NCBI RefSeq assembly: GCF_007993735.1
Contig: NZ_CP042453.1
Span: 2,914,001-2,978,000 of the forward strand
Direction: 5' to 3'
DNA from: Arenimonas daejeonensis
GTDB taxonomy: Bacteria; Pseudomonadota; Gammaproteobacteria; Xanthomonadales; Xanthomonadaceae
DNA length: 64,000 bases
Shown here: positions 20,494-29,753 of the stretch, piece after piece
Numbering within the stretch: the stretch's first letter is position 1
Layout: each line of letters opens with the position of its first letter
Translations under genes and position numbers: made by a program
Notes under the pieces: model-generated
The model's database searches: none
Seen by the model: only the letters and a program-made list of their open reading frames with translations
Told to the model about the DNA's origin: nothing

Positions 20494-21173
20494 GCCTGCT
20501 GCTGGTTCGCCACGGACAGGCGAGCTACGGCGCCGCCGACTACGACAACCTGTCCGAACGCGGGCAACTGCAGTCGCGCCGGCTGGGCGAGTGGCTGGTG
20601 CGCGGCGGGCACCGGTTCAAGGCCGTGGTGGTGGGCGGCATGCGCCGGCACCGGCAGACCGCCGACGGCATCGTGGCCGCGTTCGCGGCCCAGGGCCTGG
20701 AACTGCCCGAACCGGTCGCCGACGAAGGCTTCGCGGAATTCGACCACCAGGCCGTCTTCGGTGCCTGGCTTTCGCGTTATGCCGACCACCCCGTCGCCAT
20801 CGCCAGCCGCAGCGGCAACCCGCGCGACGTCGGCGCGATGCTGCAGGCCGCGCTGCTGGCCTGGGCCCGCGACGAACTGCCTGGCCTGCCGGAATCCTGG
20901 GCGGCCTTCGGCACGCGGGTGCAGTCGGCCGGCCAGCGGCTGGAGGCGCTTGCAGGCGATGGCGAGGCCCTGGTGCTGAGTTCGGGCGGCGTGATCTCGC
21001 GCCTGGCGCAGATGGCGCTGGACGTGCCGGACCACCGCGCGGTGGAACTGAACCTGGCGCTGCGCAACAGTGCGCTCAGCGAATTCCACCCGCACGGCGG
21101 CCGCCTCCGCCTGGGCAGCTGGAACGCGCTGCCGCACCTGCACGGCGAGCGCGAGCTGTGGACGTATTACTGA
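20490..21173 (+). CDS. Histidine phosphatase family protein
   Basis: 227 residues, GTG start overlapping the DUF4426 stop. Phosphoglycerate-mutase-like phosphatase: LLLVRHGQASYG holds the catalytic RHG; VVGGMRRHRQTADG carries the second Arg; EGFAEFDHQ fits the acidic proton donor; the C-terminal catalytic His motif appears changed, with LVLSSGGVISRLAQ where active members have SHGG. Substrate unknown. Loss of the second His, if real, would weaken or abolish classical phosphatase activity. Confidence 0.8.
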   Translation: MSLLLVRHGQASYGAADYDNLSERGQLQSRRLGEWLVRGGHRFKAVVVGGMRRHRQTADGIVAAFAAQGLELPEPVADEGFAEFDHQAVFGAWLSRYADHPVAIASRSGNPRDVGAMLQAALLAWARDELPGLPESWAAFGTRVQSAGQRLEALAGDGEALVLSSGGVISRLAQMALDVPDHRAVELNLALRNSALSEFHPHGGRLRLGSWNALPHLHGERELWTYY

Positions 21174-21218
21174 AGATGCACCCCTGACCCGGCGCCCCGG
21201 CGCCTCCGCGAGAACCCG

Positions 21219-22489
21219 ATGACCGAGCCGCGCCCCGCCACGCTTTTCCCCTTCTCCGATCGGTCGCGCGAACTGCAGGCGCGGGTCGCTGCCTTCGTCG
21301 CCGACAAGGTGATCCCCGCCGAAGCGGAGTTCGCGGCGCATGCTGCCGATCCGGCGACGCGCTGGACGATTCCGGCGAAGCTGGAGGCCTTGAAGGCCGA
21401 AGCAAGATCCGCCGGCCTTTGGAACCTGTTCCTGCCTGACGCGAAACTCGGCGCGGGCCTGAGCAACCTCGACTACGCGCCGATCGCCGAGATCACCGGC
21501 CGCTCGCTGCACGCGCCGGAGGTTTTCAACTGCAGTGCGCCCGACACCGGCAACATGGAAGTGCTGGCGCACTTCGCCACGCCCGAACAGCAGGCGCCCT
21601 GGCTGCCGAAGCTGCTGGCCGGCGAGATCCGTTCCGCCTTCGCCATGACCGAGCCGGACGTCGCCAGCTCCGACGCCACCAACATCGCCCTGCCGATCGT
21701 GCGCGAGGGCGATCAGTACGTGATCAACGGCCGCAAGTGGTGGACCACGGGCGCCGGCGACCCGCGCTGCCGGATCCTGATCGTGATGGGCGTGACCGAC
21801 CCGGACGCGCCGGTGCACCGGCGCCAGTCCATGGTGCTGGTGCCGATGGATACACCCGGCGTGCGCGTCGTGCGCCCCCTGACCGTGTTCGGTTACGACG
21901 ACGCGCCGCATGGCCATGTCGAGATCGAGTTCGACAACGTGCGCGTGCCGGTGGCCAACCGGCTGCGCGAATCCGGCAGCGGCTTCGAGATCGCGCAGGC
22001 GCGGCTGGGGCCGGGGCGTATCCACCACTGCATGCGGCTGATCGGGCTGGCGCAGCGTGCGCTGGAGGCGATGCTCGAACGCGCCCGTTCGCGCGAGGCT
22101 TTCGGCCGGCCGATCGGCCAGCACGGCATGGCGCAGGAGGCGATCGCGCTGAGCCGCTGCGAGATCGAGCAGGCGCGGCTGCTGACGCTGCAAGCGGCGG
22201 CGGCGCTTGATGCGTTCGGGTTGCATGGGAAAAAGCGGGTGGCTCCACGTCGCCCAGCGATCAGGCGGGAATCCAGCAGGCCCGCGACCTTGTTGGAATG
22301 ATCAAGATCATCGCCCCGCGCATGGCCTGCGCGGTGATCGACCGGGCGATGCAGGTGCACGGCGCCGGTGGCCTGTCGCAGGACCATTTCCTGGCCCAGG
22401 CCTATGCCGGTGCGCGCTCGCTGCGGCTGGCAGACGGCCCGGACGAGGTGCACATCGCCTCGCTGGCGCGTTCGATGCTCAAGGGCTGA
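21219..22489 (+). CDS. Acyl-CoA dehydrogenase (one apparent frameshift)
   Basis: FAD enzyme that oxidises acyl-CoA thioesters, about 423 residues. [18 protein letters not shown] FAD motif ([16 protein letters not shown]), [41 protein letters not shown] and the C-terminal IQVHGGAG equivalent [13 protein letters not shown]. The frame changes near 22220-22250. One extra A in the AAAAA run links [10 protein letters not shown] to [19 protein letters not shown], which leaves about 14 residues more than typical relatives, so a second error is possible. It is the long-chain/ACAD10-11-like type. Together with the phosphotransferase two genes on, it may process 4-hydroxyacyl-CoA. Confidence 0.87.
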
Positions 22490-22492
22490 ACG

Positions 22493-22993
22493 ATGCCGTT
22501 CACGCCGATCCACCTCGGGCCGGGACTGGTGTTCAAGGCCATCGGCGGGCGCCGCTTCAGCTTCATGGTGTTCGGCGGTTCGCAGGTGCTGATGGACATC
22601 GAGCCGCTGGTCGGCATCCTGCGCGGCTGGCCGGTGCTGCATGGCTACACGCACACGGTGGCGGGCGCGCTGGTGATCGGCACCATCGCAGGGATCATCG
22701 GCCGGCCGATCAGCGAATTCGCGCTGCGCCTGCTGCGCATCGCCCATCCTCCCTTCACCTGGAGCGCGAGCTTCATCGGCGCCTACGTCGGGACCTTCTC
22801 GCACATCGCGCTGGACGCGATCATGCACGCCGACATGACGCCATTCTGGCCGCTGCTGGCCGGCAATCCCTGGCTCGGTGCGGTCTCGATCGAAACCCTG
22901 CACCTGGCCTGTTTCGTTTCCGGCGGCCTGGGCCTGGCGCTGGTCGGCGGCCAGGCGCTGGCACGCCGCCACAAGGAATCCGCCACGCCATGA
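22493..22993 (+). CDS. YdjM/DUF457-like integral membrane protein
   Basis: 166 residues with about four hydrophobic helices. Histidine motifs match the YdjM group of predicted membrane-bound metal-dependent hydrolases: LHGYTHTVAGALVIG (HRGxTHS-like) and GTFSHIALDAIMHADM followed by TPFWPL. Start MPFTPIHLGPGLVFKAIG. It sits 3 bases after the acyl-CoA dehydrogenase, and its stop overlaps the phosphotransferase start (ATGA), so it is part of that operon. The enzymatic role is only predicted for the family. Confidence 0.75.
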   Translation: MPFTPIHLGPGLVFKAIGGRRFSFMVFGGSQVLMDIEPLVGILRGWPVLHGYTHTVAGALVIGTIAGIIGRPISEFALRLLRIAHPPFTWSASFIGAYVGTFSHIALDAIMHADMTPFWPLLAGNPWLGAVSIETLHLACFVSGGLGLALVGGQALARRHKESATP

Positions 22994-24021
22994 CCGACCG
23001 GCTCGCCCTGCCTGCGGAAACGCTGGCCGCCTATCTGCAGAACAACGTGCCGGATTTCCGCGGCCCGCTGACCGCGACCAAGTTCAAGGGCGGGCAGTCG
23101 AACCCGACCTATCTGATCGAAGCGGCCAGCGGCAAATACGTGCTGCGCCGCAAGCCGCCGGGCCAACTGTTGCCTTCGGCGCATGCGGTGGACCGCGAGT
23201 TCCGCGTACTGGCCGCGCTGCACGGCGGCCCGGTGCCGGTGGCGCGCCCGCTGCACCTGTGCACGGACGAGTCGGTGATCGGCTCGATGTTCTACCTGAT
23301 GCAGTTCGTGGACGGCCGCATCTTCTGGGACCCGTCGCTGCCGGACGCGACACCGGCCGAACGTGGCGCCCTCTACGACGCGATCATCACGACAATGGCG
23401 GCGATGCACACCGTGGAGCCGGCGGCCGTGGGCCTGGCCGACTACGGCAAGCCCGGAAACTATTTCGAACGTCAGCTCAGGCGCTGGGGCGAACAGTACC
23501 GCGCCAGCGAGACCCGGCCGATCCCGGCGATGGACGCGCTGATCGAAAAACTCCCGGTCCGTTGCCTCGCCGACGACGGCAGCGTGGCGCTGACGCATGG
23601 CGACTTCCGCATCGACAACCTGATGTTCGACCCGGCGCAGCCGCGCGTGATCGCCATCGTCGACTGGGAGCTGAGCACGCTCGGCCACCCGCTGGCCGAC
23701 CTCGGCTACTTCTGCATGGCGCTGCGGCTGCCGCGCAACCCGGCCCTGCCCGGCCTGGCGGGCCTGGACCGCGCGTCGCTCGGCATTCCCGACGAAGCCG
23801 CGCTGCTGGCGCGGTATTCCGAGCTCACCGGACGCGACATCCCGGCCGACTGGCCCTTCGTGCTGGCCTTCAGCTTCTTCCGCCTCGCCGCCATCGCGGG
23901 GGGCGTGGCCAAACGCGCCGAACAGGGTAATGCGTCCAGCGAACAGGCGATGCAGGCGGGCCGCATGACCGGAATGCTGGCGGAGCTGGGGCTCGACGCA
24001 CTGGAGACGCCTTGGCAATGA
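22990..24021 (+). CDS. Aminoglycoside-phosphotransferase-fold kinase, ACAD10/11- or LvaA-like
   Basis: 343 residues. APH fold: KFKGGQSNPTYLIEAASGK glycine-rich loop with YVLRRKPPG (ATP lysine), catalytic LTHGDFRIDNLMFD (HGDxxxxN) and metal-binding IVDWELSTLGHPLADLG. This subfamily is usually found beside or fused to acyl-CoA dehydrogenases. The mammalian ACAD10/ACAD11 kinase domains and bacterial LvaA phosphorylate 4-hydroxyacyl-CoA, after which a dehydrogenase-type partner removes the phosphate. The neighbouring acyl-CoA dehydrogenase supports the same assignment here, by inference. It is unlikely to confer antibiotic resistance. Confidence 0.85.
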   Translation: MTDRLALPAETLAAYLQNNVPDFRGPLTATKFKGGQSNPTYLIEAASGKYVLRRKPPGQLLPSAHAVDREFRVLAALHGGPVPVARPLHLCTDESVIGSMFYLMQFVDGRIFWDPSLPDATPAERGALYDAIITTMAAMHTVEPAAVGLADYGKPGNYFERQLRRWGEQYRASETRPIPAMDALIEKLPVRCLADDGSVALTHGDFRIDNLMFDPAQPRVIAIVDWELSTLGHPLADLGYFCMALRLPRNPALPGLAGLDRASLGIPDEAALLARYSELTGRDIPADWPFVLAFSFFRLAAIAGGVAKRAEQGNASSEQAMQAGRMTGMLAELGLDALETPWQ

Positions 24022-24692
24022 ACCGCATTCTGCTGAGCGCCTGCCTGGTCGCCGCCACGCTGCCACTGCCATCCGCGTCCGCCCAGTCGCCAGCGGATAC
24101 ATCGCTTCCCGTACCCACCTTGCTGCGTTTCACCGACGGGGCGGCGAATGCTCTGGGAATCGACCTGCTCCGGAACATGCAACTGCCGGAGGGGCAGCGG
24201 GAAATCCGCCTCTGGGTCGGTTTCGGCACGATCGCACCTGAAACCCTGCTGCGATTCCGCACTGGAATTGGCGGCCATACGATCGGAACCCTTCATCTGC
24301 ACGCCAGGTCCACGGAAGAGTCTTCTGATCCCGAAATGCGCGACTGGTTCCGTCAGCAGACGGAAATGTATTGCGTCGACTACAAGATCAAGGACGGCGA
24401 ACAGGCATGTACGGTGCGGTTCCGCAGCACCCCGCAATGGGCCTCCATTCTTCGTAACCTCGAGGCAAATGATCTGGAGAAACTTCCGGACGAATCGGAA
24501 CTCCCGGAGACTGACTTTGTCGTGATGGACGGGTCCTGCCTGGTGGTCGAGCTGCTGTACGGGTCAAGGTATCGAACCTACAAATACTGCAACCCGATTT
24601 TCCGGGATGAGCCCGAAGCCGTGAAGGCTTCGATCATCATGAACGCCGTCAGCGACCTGTACTTGAAGGCCGCTGTGGAGAACGAACGTTAA
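24018..24692 (+). CDS. Exported protein of unknown function
   Basis: 224 residues from ATG 24018, overlapping the preceding stop (ATGA). Signal peptide about 1-22 (MNRILLSACLVAATLPLPSASAQ). The mature part has three spaced Cys (MYCVDYKIKDGEQACTVRF, YKYCNPIF) that could form disulphides, and acidic stretches, but I recognise no family. Base composition is visibly less GC-rich than its neighbours, with more AT-ending codons, hinting at later acquisition. It overlaps the end of the BtuF-like gene by 4 bases in convergent orientation. Confidence 0.7.
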   Translation: MNRILLSACLVAATLPLPSASAQSPADTSLPVPTLLRFTDGAANALGIDLLRNMQLPEGQREIRLWVGFGTIAPETLLRFRTGIGGHTIGTLHLHARSTEESSDPEMRDWFRQQTEMYCVDYKIKDGEQACTVRFRSTPQWASILRNLEANDLEKLPDESELPETDFVVMDGSCLVVELLYGSRYRTYKYCNPIFRDEPEAVKASIIMNAVSDLYLKAAVENER

Positions 24693-25492
24693 CGCGCAGG
24701 CCGCTCCGCCCATCGGGTGATGAACCCGGCCATATCGCGCACACCGTCGGTCAGCGCCGCGGGGCCGGGCTGCAGGATGACCGGCGACTTGATCTCGTGC
24801 AGTTCGCCGTCGCGCACGGCAGGCACGTTTTCCCAGCCCGGGCGCGTGGCGACCTTGCCAGGCTGGAACTTCTTGCCGCACCAGGAGCCGAACACGATGT
24901 CCGGCGCGCGGGCGATGATTTCCGTGTCGTCGGGCAGGATGCGGTTCTTCGCCAGCGACTCGGCGGCACGCTCGGGGAAGATGTCGTCGCCGCCGGCGAT
25001 GCGGATCAGCTCCGCGACCCAGCGGATGCCGGTGATGCGCGGCTCGTCCCACTCTTCGAAATAGACCTTCGGGCGGCGAGGCAATTTCGCCGACTCGGCT
25101 TCGATGACGTCGAGGCCACGCTTGAGCTCGTCCGCATAGGCATCGGCGCGACCGCCGGCACCGACCAGCGCGCCCAGCCGCCGCACGTAGTCCAGGATCT
25201 CCGCCACGCTGCGGTGGTTGCTGATCCACACCTCCACGCCATGCCGGATCAGCTCGGCGGCGATGTCGGCCTGGATGTCGGAGAAGCCGACCACGAAATC
25301 GGGTTTCAGCTTCAGTATCTCGCCGATCTTGGCCGAGGTGAACGCGCTGACCTTCGGCTTTTCCTTGCGCGCCCGCGCCGGCCGCACCGTGAATCCGCTG
25401 ATGCCGACGATGCGGTCCTGTTCGCCCAGCGCGTACAGGACTTCGGTCGGCTCCTCGGTCAGGCAGACGATGCGGCGCGGACCGAAACTCAC
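24689..25492 (-). CDS. BtuF-like cobalamin-binding (class III periplasmic-binding fold) protein
   Basis: 267 residues, GTG start at 25492 overlapping the pdxH stop (GTGA). Fold of ABC-transporter binding proteins for B12/siderophores: [55 protein letters not shown], and [14 protein letters not shown] near the ligand cleft. No signal peptide or lipobox is seen: the conserved fold begins at residue 4. A cytosolic location is therefore likely unless the true start lies elsewhere. No btuC/btuD transporter genes are nearby. It is probably co-translated with pdxH. Confidence 0.78.
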   Translation of the reverse strand: MSFGPRRIVCLTEEPTEVLYALGEQDRIVGISGFTVRPARARKEKPKVSAFTSAKIGEILKLKPDFVVGFSDIQADIAAELIRHGVEVWISNHRSVAEILDYVRRLGALVGAGGRADAYADELKRGLDVIEAESAKLPRRPKVYFEEWDEPRITGIRWVAELIRIAGGDDIFPERAAESLAKNRILPDDTEIIARAPDIVFGSWCGKKFQPGKVATRPGWENVPAVRDGELHEIKSPVILQPGPAALTDGVRDMAGFITRWAERPAR

Positions 25493-26082
25493 GGATACAG
25501 CATCCGCTTGGACCAGGTGCCGTCCACGCGCGAGTAGTGCTGGCGTTCGTGCAGGCGGTAACGGGCGCCGTACCAGAACTCGATCATCTCCGGCACGACG
25601 CGATAACCGGACCAGTGGGGAGGACGCGGCACGTCCATGCCCTCGAACTTCTTCTCGAAGGCGTCGATACGCGCCTCGAAGGTGTCGCGCGCATCCAGCG
25701 TCTGCGACTGCAGCGAGGCCCAGGCGCCGATCTGGCTGGGCCGCGGCCGCGAGGCGAAATAGGCTTCGGCCTCGTCCAGCGACACCGGCTCCACCGTGCC
25801 CTCGATCTTCACCTGCACCTGCTCGCGCAGCGTCTTCCACAGGAACAGCAGCGCCGCCTGCGGATTGGCCGTCAGCTGGTGGCCCTTGCGGCTGTCGTAG
25901 TTGGTGTAGAACACGAAACCGCGCGCGTCGAAGGCCTTCAGCAGCACGGTGCGCGCCGAGGGACGGCCCTGCGCGTCGGCGGTGGCGACCGTCATCGCGG
26001 TCGGGTCGGGGTCGCCGGCGGCCTTGGCTTCCTCGAGCAGCTTGGCGAAGGTGTCCAACGCTTCCGCGTACAGGTCGGTCAT
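25489..26082 (-). CDS. pdxH: Pyridoxamine/pyridoxine 5'-phosphate oxidase
   Basis: FMN enzyme making pyridoxal 5'-phosphate. 197 residues, intact. FMN-binding [19 protein letters not shown] and [13 protein letters not shown], then [27 protein letters not shown], and the C-terminal signature [10 protein letters not shown]. Start ATG 26082 with AGGA about 8 bases ahead. It overlaps the BtuF-like gene by 4 bases and is divergent from the P-loop kinase gene (49-base gap). Confidence 0.96.
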   Translation of the reverse strand: MTDLYAEALDTFAKLLEEAKAAGDPDPTAMTVATADAQGRPSARTVLLKAFDARGFVFYTNYDSRKGHQLTANPQAALLFLWKTLREQVQVKIEGTVEPVSLDEAEAYFASRPRPSQIGAWASLQSQTLDARDTFEARIDAFEKKFEGMDVPRPPHWSGYRVVPEMIEFWYGARYRLHERQHYSRVDGTWSKRMLYP

Positions 26083-26119
26083 CGGCGCATCCTCGTTTTC
26101 GCTGGTCTCGGGGTTTCGC

Positions 26120-26125
26120 TATTGT
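26120..26125 (+). promoter_or_regulatory. Putative -10 of the P-loop kinase gene
   Basis: TATTGT ends 6 bases before ATG 26132, placing the expected transcript start at the start codon (leaderless message). Confidence 0.4.
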
Positions 26126-26131
26126 CCGCCG

Positions 26132-26944
26132 ATGCCGCCCGAACTGCACCCCGCCGCGGGATTCGCTCCCGGTTTCGTCGCCGACCGGCTGGACGAGGCC
26201 CTGGCCCTGCCCGGCCCGATGCCCGTGTATGGACTGGCGGGACTGCCGGGCAGCGGCAAGTCCACGCTGGCGGCACAGATGGCGGCATTGGCCGCGTCGC
26301 GCCGGCTGGTTGTGGCGGTGCTGTCCATCGATGACGTCTATTTCGGCCGGCGGCAGCGGCAAGCGCTGGCGCGGCGCGTGCATCCGCTGCTCGCCGACCG
26401 CGGCCCGCCGGGCACGCACGACCTGCCGCTGGCGCTGGCCACCCTCGATGCCCTGCGACACGGCGGATCCGTGGCCCTGCCCAGCTTCGACAAGCTGGCC
26501 GATACCCGCCGGCCGCCGTCGCGCTGGCCGCACGTGGCGGCGCCGCCGCGCCTGGTCGTGTTCGAGGGCTGGTTCCTGAAGACGCCGGCGCAGGCGCCCG
26601 GCAACCTGGCCCTGCCGATCAACCGGCTGGAAACCGAAGAAGACGGCGACGGCCTCTGGCGCCGCTACTGCAATGACGCGCTCGGCGGCTACGCGCCGCT
26701 GTGGCAGCAACTGGACTGGCTGACCTGGTTGCAGCCGCCCGGCTTCGAGACCGTGTTCGAGTGGCGCTGGCAGCAGGAAACGCGGCTGCAGGCGAAACAC
26801 CCGCAGCGCACCGGCATGGACCGCGCCCGGCTGGGGCGCTTCCTGCAGTTGTTCGAACGGGTCGGCCGGCAGGCGATGCGCACGCTGCCGGGCATCGCCG
26901 AGCGCGTGATCGCGCTGGACGACGCGCGCAGGCCGATCAGCTGA
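26132..26944 (+). CDS. P-loop kinase, D-glycerate 3-kinase / uridine-kinase-like
   Basis: 270 residues. Walker A YGLAGLPGSGKSTLAAQM near residue 35, then VLSIDDVYFGRRQR (the DDxY lid element), HDLPLALATL, and PSFDKLADTRRPPSRW, which are typical of the GLYK/YgfA-type kinases related to phosphoribulokinase. The exact substrate cannot be read from sequence; D-glycerate is the best guess for this subgroup. No SD-like site precedes it, but a -10-like TATTGT does, so a leaderless message is likely. It overlaps the end of the convergent dodecin gene by 8 bases. Confidence 0.78.
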   Translation: MPPELHPAAGFAPGFVADRLDEALALPGPMPVYGLAGLPGSGKSTLAAQMAALAASRRLVVAVLSIDDVYFGRRQRQALARRVHPLLADRGPPGTHDLPLALATLDALRHGGSVALPSFDKLADTRRPPSRWPHVAAPPRLVVFEGWFLKTPAQAPGNLALPINRLETEEDGDGLWRRYCNDALGGYAPLWQQLDWLTWLQPPGFETVFEWRWQQETRLQAKHPQRTGMDRARLGRFLQLFERVGRQAMRTLPGIAERVIALDDARRPIS

Positions 26945-27142
26945 CGATGAAACTCACGCGCATGTTCACGCGCCACTCGGTCACGGCGCCGGCGCCGTCG
27001 GTCACGACCTTGATGTCGTTGACCCAGGCACCTGGATGTTCTTCACGCTCTTGGCGACCTTCTTGAGTCCCGCCTGCACGGCGTCCTCGATGCCTTTCTT
27101 GGAGGACGAAGAAACTTCGATCACCTTGGTGACAGTAGCCAT
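26937..27142 (-). CDS. Dodecin (one apparent frameshift)
   Basis: Small flavin-storage protein forming hollow dodecamers, 68 residues when rebuilt. MATVTKVIEVSSSSKKGIED, then VKNIQGAWVNDIKVVTDGAG and a final WRVNMRVSFIVS. The Trp of GAWV is the flavin-stacking residue in the family. One lost G near 27031 (CAGGTGCC instead of CAGGGTGCC) splits the frame; adding it gives exactly the family length. An AGGAGA site lies 6-11 bases ahead of ATG 27142. Confidence 0.9.
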
Positions 27143-27181
27143 GACCTTCTCCTGTGCGAAGCCCGGAAGGGGCCCGGCCAA

Positions 27182-28028
27182 CTATACGCCCGGCTCCGCC
27201 AGCATCGCCGCATAGCCGCTGCGATAGTCGGCGTGTGCCGGCGACCAGCCGGTGGCGCGCAGGCGGGTATTGCGGATGCGGCGCCCGCTCTCTTCGCCCG
27301 TGGCGGCGGCCACGTCCGGCCGCCCTCCTGGTAACGCAGCCAGGCCAGGACCTCGTCTTCACGCGCCGGCAGGTCGTCGCTGCCAGGTAAAGCGACTCCG
27401 GCGCTGCAATGTCCAGCAGGCACGACAATGCGGAAGCCGCGTCTTCGACATGGATGCGGTTGGTCCAGTGCGGCCGTCCGGGCTCACCGGCACGGGACTT
27501 GCGCAGCATCATTTCCCGCCCCGGACCGTAGAGTCCCGACAGCCGCAGCGCGATGCCGCCGGCATGCGCCGACAGCACCTGTTCGGCCGCCAGCAGCGCC
27601 TGGCCGTTGAAGGCCTGCGGCAGCGGTGGCGTGGCTTCGTCCACCCATTCGCCGGCGTCCTCGCGATAGACCGCCGTCGAGGACACGAACAGCACCCGCG
27701 GCGCGTCGCAGGCATCGAGTAGACGACGCAGGCCGTCCACGTACAGCGCTCGATAGGCCGCCTCGTCCCGGCGGTCGGGCGCCGCGCAGAACACCAGCGC
27801 TTCGACACGCCGCGGCAGCCGCGACAGTCCTTCGCCGCTGGCCAGGTCGGCGCGCACGCCGCGCACACCGGGAGACATCGCAACGTCGCGACGCCGCACT
27901 GCGATCACGTCATCACCCAGCAACACCCGCCGCAACGCCAGCCGGCCACCGACGTCGCCGGCGCCGGCGATCACCAGCCGCCGGCCCGAAGCGCCAGCAC
28001 CGGCGCGGTTCTGCGACGAAGGATCCAT
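27182..28028 (-). CDS. YeeZ-like NAD(P)-dependent SDR (two apparent frameshifts)
   Basis: Extended short-chain dehydrogenase/epimerase-like protein, about 282 residues. N-terminal VIAGAGDVGGRLALR (GxGxxG), then VLFVSSTAVYREDAGEWVDE, LRLSGLYGPGR and RIHVEDAASALSCLLD. Missing bases near 27380 and 27324 are needed to join LYLAA to DDLPAREDEVLAWLRYQEG and then to RPDVAAATGEESGRRIRNTR, ending at AAMLAEPGV and TAG 27182. Substrate unknown. It is divergent from aroK over only 24 bases. Confidence 0.82.
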
Positions 28029-28034
28029 GCCGGG

Positions 28035-28044
28035 ATGCTAGCAT
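28035..28044. promoter_or_regulatory. Palindromic ATGCTAGCAT: putative shared extended -10 for aroK and the SDR gene
   Basis: The 24-base divergent spacer contains a perfect palindrome that reads TGCTAGCAT (TG-n-TAGCAT) on both strands. It ends 8 bases before the aroK ATG and 6 bases before the SDR ATG. Each gene would start transcription at its own start codon, and the two RNA polymerase sites would overlap. Confidence 0.45.
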
Positions 28045-28052
28045 CGTGACCC

Positions 28053-28592
28053 ATGAATCCCGCCCCCAACCTCGTCCTGGTCGGCCCGATGGGCGCCGGC
28101 AAGACCTCGATCGGAAAGCGCCTGGCCGTGCGGCTGGGGCTGGCCTTCGTGGACTGCGACCACCGCCTGGAAGAAGTCACCGGCGCGCCCGTGCCGCTGA
28201 TCTTCGAATGCGAAGGCGAAGCCGGGTTCCGCGCACGCGAGACCGCGCTGATCACCGAACTCATGCGCGGCGCCGGCCAACTGGTCGCCACCGGCGGCGG
28301 CGCGGTGCTGGCCGAGGACAATCGCCGGCGGCTGCGTGAACGTGGCTTCGTGGTGCACCTGCAGGTCAGTGTGTCGCAGCAGATCGAACGCCTGGCGCGC
28401 GACCGCAGCCGGCCGCTGCTGGCGGTCGGCGACAAACGCGCCCGGCTCGAGGCCCTGGCGGTCGAACGCGGACCAATCTACCGCGAGGTCGCGGACCTCG
28501 CCTTCGATGCCGACGGCCTGAGCGTGCCGGTCGCCGCCGAACGCCTGGGCGCCCTGCTCGAACAGCGCTGGCAGCGCACGGAGGCGGCGTGA
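28053..28592 (+). CDS. aroK: Shikimate kinase
   Basis: Phosphorylates shikimate at O3 in the aromatic amino acid pathway. 179 residues, intact. Walker [23 protein letters not shown] (shikimate-binding Asp), GEAGFRARE (Arg), ATGGGAVL (the GGG shikimate motif) and the lid ARDRSRPLL. Followed by aroB with a 1-base stop/start overlap (TGATG), the usual pair. A leaderless start is suggested by the promoter spacing. Confidence 0.97.
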   Translation: MNPAPNLVLVGPMGAGKTSIGKRLAVRLGLAFVDCDHRLEEVTGAPVPLIFECEGEAGFRARETALITELMRGAGQLVATGGGAVLAEDNRRRLRERGFVVHLQVSVSQQIERLARDRSRPLLAVGDKRARLEALAVERGPIYREVADLAFDADGLSVPVAAERLGALLEQRWQRTEAA

Positions 28593-29668
28593 TGCCGGTG
28601 CGCGAACTCCAGGTCGAACTGGGTGCACGGCGCTATCCGATCCGGATCGGCCGCGGCCTGCTGGACGACGCGACCGGCCTGGCCGCCTTCGTGCCGGGCC
28701 GGCATGCGCTGATCGTCAGCGATCGCAATGTCGCCCCGCTCTACCTCGCGCAGGTCGAGGCGGCGCTGAAGGGCAAGACCGTCAAGTCGCTGGTGCTGCC
28801 CGCAGGCGAACAGGAGAAGACGCTCGCCCGCTTCGGCGACGTGATGGCGGCCCTGGCCGCACTCGACGCCAGCCGCGACGCCACCGTGGTCGCGCTGGGC
28901 GGCGGCGTGGTCGGTGACCTGGCCGGTTTCGCGGCCGCCTGCTGGATGCGCGGGGTGCGTTTCGTGCAACTGCCGACCACCCTGCTGGCGATGGTGGACT
29001 CCTCGGTCGGCGGCAAGACCGCGGTGGACCTGCCGCAGGGCAAGAACCTGGTCGGCGCCTTCCACCAGCCCGCGGCCGTGCTGGCCGACACCGCCACGCT
29101 CGACACCCTGCCCGACCGCGAGCTGCGTGCCGGCCTGGCCGAGGTGGTGAAGTACGGCGCGATCGCCGATGCCGGATTCTTCGAATGGCTGGAGAACAAG
29201 GCCGACGCCCTGCTCGACCGCGATGCCGACGCACTGGCCGAGGCGATCGCCGTCAGCTGCGCGCACAAGGCCGGCATCGTGGCGCGCGACGAGACCGAAC
29301 AGGGCGAGCGCATGCTGCTCAACTTCGGCCACACCTTCGGCCACGCCATCGAGACCGAGCAGGGTTACGGCGGGCTGCTGCACGGCGAGGCGATCGCAGT
29401 CGGCATGGTGCTGGCGGCGCGCCTGTCCTCCGACCTGGGCCGCGCGCCCTGGGCGGACACGGCGCGGCTGGCCGCGCTGCTCGAGCGCCTCGGCCTGCCC
29501 GTGGCCCTGCCCGCCGGGCTGTCGGGTGATGCGCTGCTGGCGCGCATGCGGCTGGACAAGAAAGCCGTCTCCGGTTCGCTGCGTCTGATCCTGTGGTCCG
29601 GCCTGGGCCGCGCCGAAGTCGTCACCGACGTCCCCGATCTGGAAATCCGCGCGGTGCTCGACGCCTGA
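28592..29668 (+). CDS. aroB: 3-dehydroquinate synthase
   Basis: NAD- and zinc-dependent conversion of DAHP to 3-dehydroquinate, second step of the shikimate pathway. 358 residues from ATG 28592 (GTG 28589 is an alternative). NAD site [21 protein letters not shown], then [40 protein letters not shown] and the zinc-binding [11 protein letters not shown] and [11 protein letters not shown]. Translationally coupled to aroK. Confidence 0.97.
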   Translation: MPVRELQVELGARRYPIRIGRGLLDDATGLAAFVPGRHALIVSDRNVAPLYLAQVEAALKGKTVKSLVLPAGEQEKTLARFGDVMAALAALDASRDATVVALGGGVVGDLAGFAAACWMRGVRFVQLPTTLLAMVDSSVGGKTAVDLPQGKNLVGAFHQPAAVLADTATLDTLPDRELRAGLAEVVKYGAIADAGFFEWLENKADALLDRDADALAEAIAVSCAHKAGIVARDETEQGERMLLNFGHTFGHAIETEQGYGGLLHGEAIAVGMVLAARLSSDLGRAPWADTARLAALLERLGLPVALPAGLSGDALLARMRLDKKAVSGSLRLILWSGLGRAEVVTDVPDLEIRAVLDA

Positions 29669-29738
29669 GGCCTGCTTTCTTGCCCCTGGAAGCCTGCGGA
29701 ATAAGTGGCGCGGGCCCGCCAAAACGCCCGCCAACGGC

Positions 29739-29744
29739 TACAAT
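29739..29744 (+). promoter_or_regulatory. Putative -10 of the WGR gene
   Basis: TACAAT ends 9 bases before ATG 29754; no SD-like site is present between them, so the message may be leaderless. Confidence 0.45.
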
Positions 29745-29753
29745 GGCGCCCCT

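Noticed and set aside
22990..24021. Antibiotic-resistance aminoglycoside phosphotransferase
   Set aside because: The fold is shared, but the subfamily and the acyl-CoA dehydrogenase neighbour point to lipid metabolism.
24689..26800. 703-codon minus-strand frame
   Set aside because: Only the 3' third (BtuF-like) is real; upstream it crosses pdxH in the wrong frame and the kinase gene in antisense.
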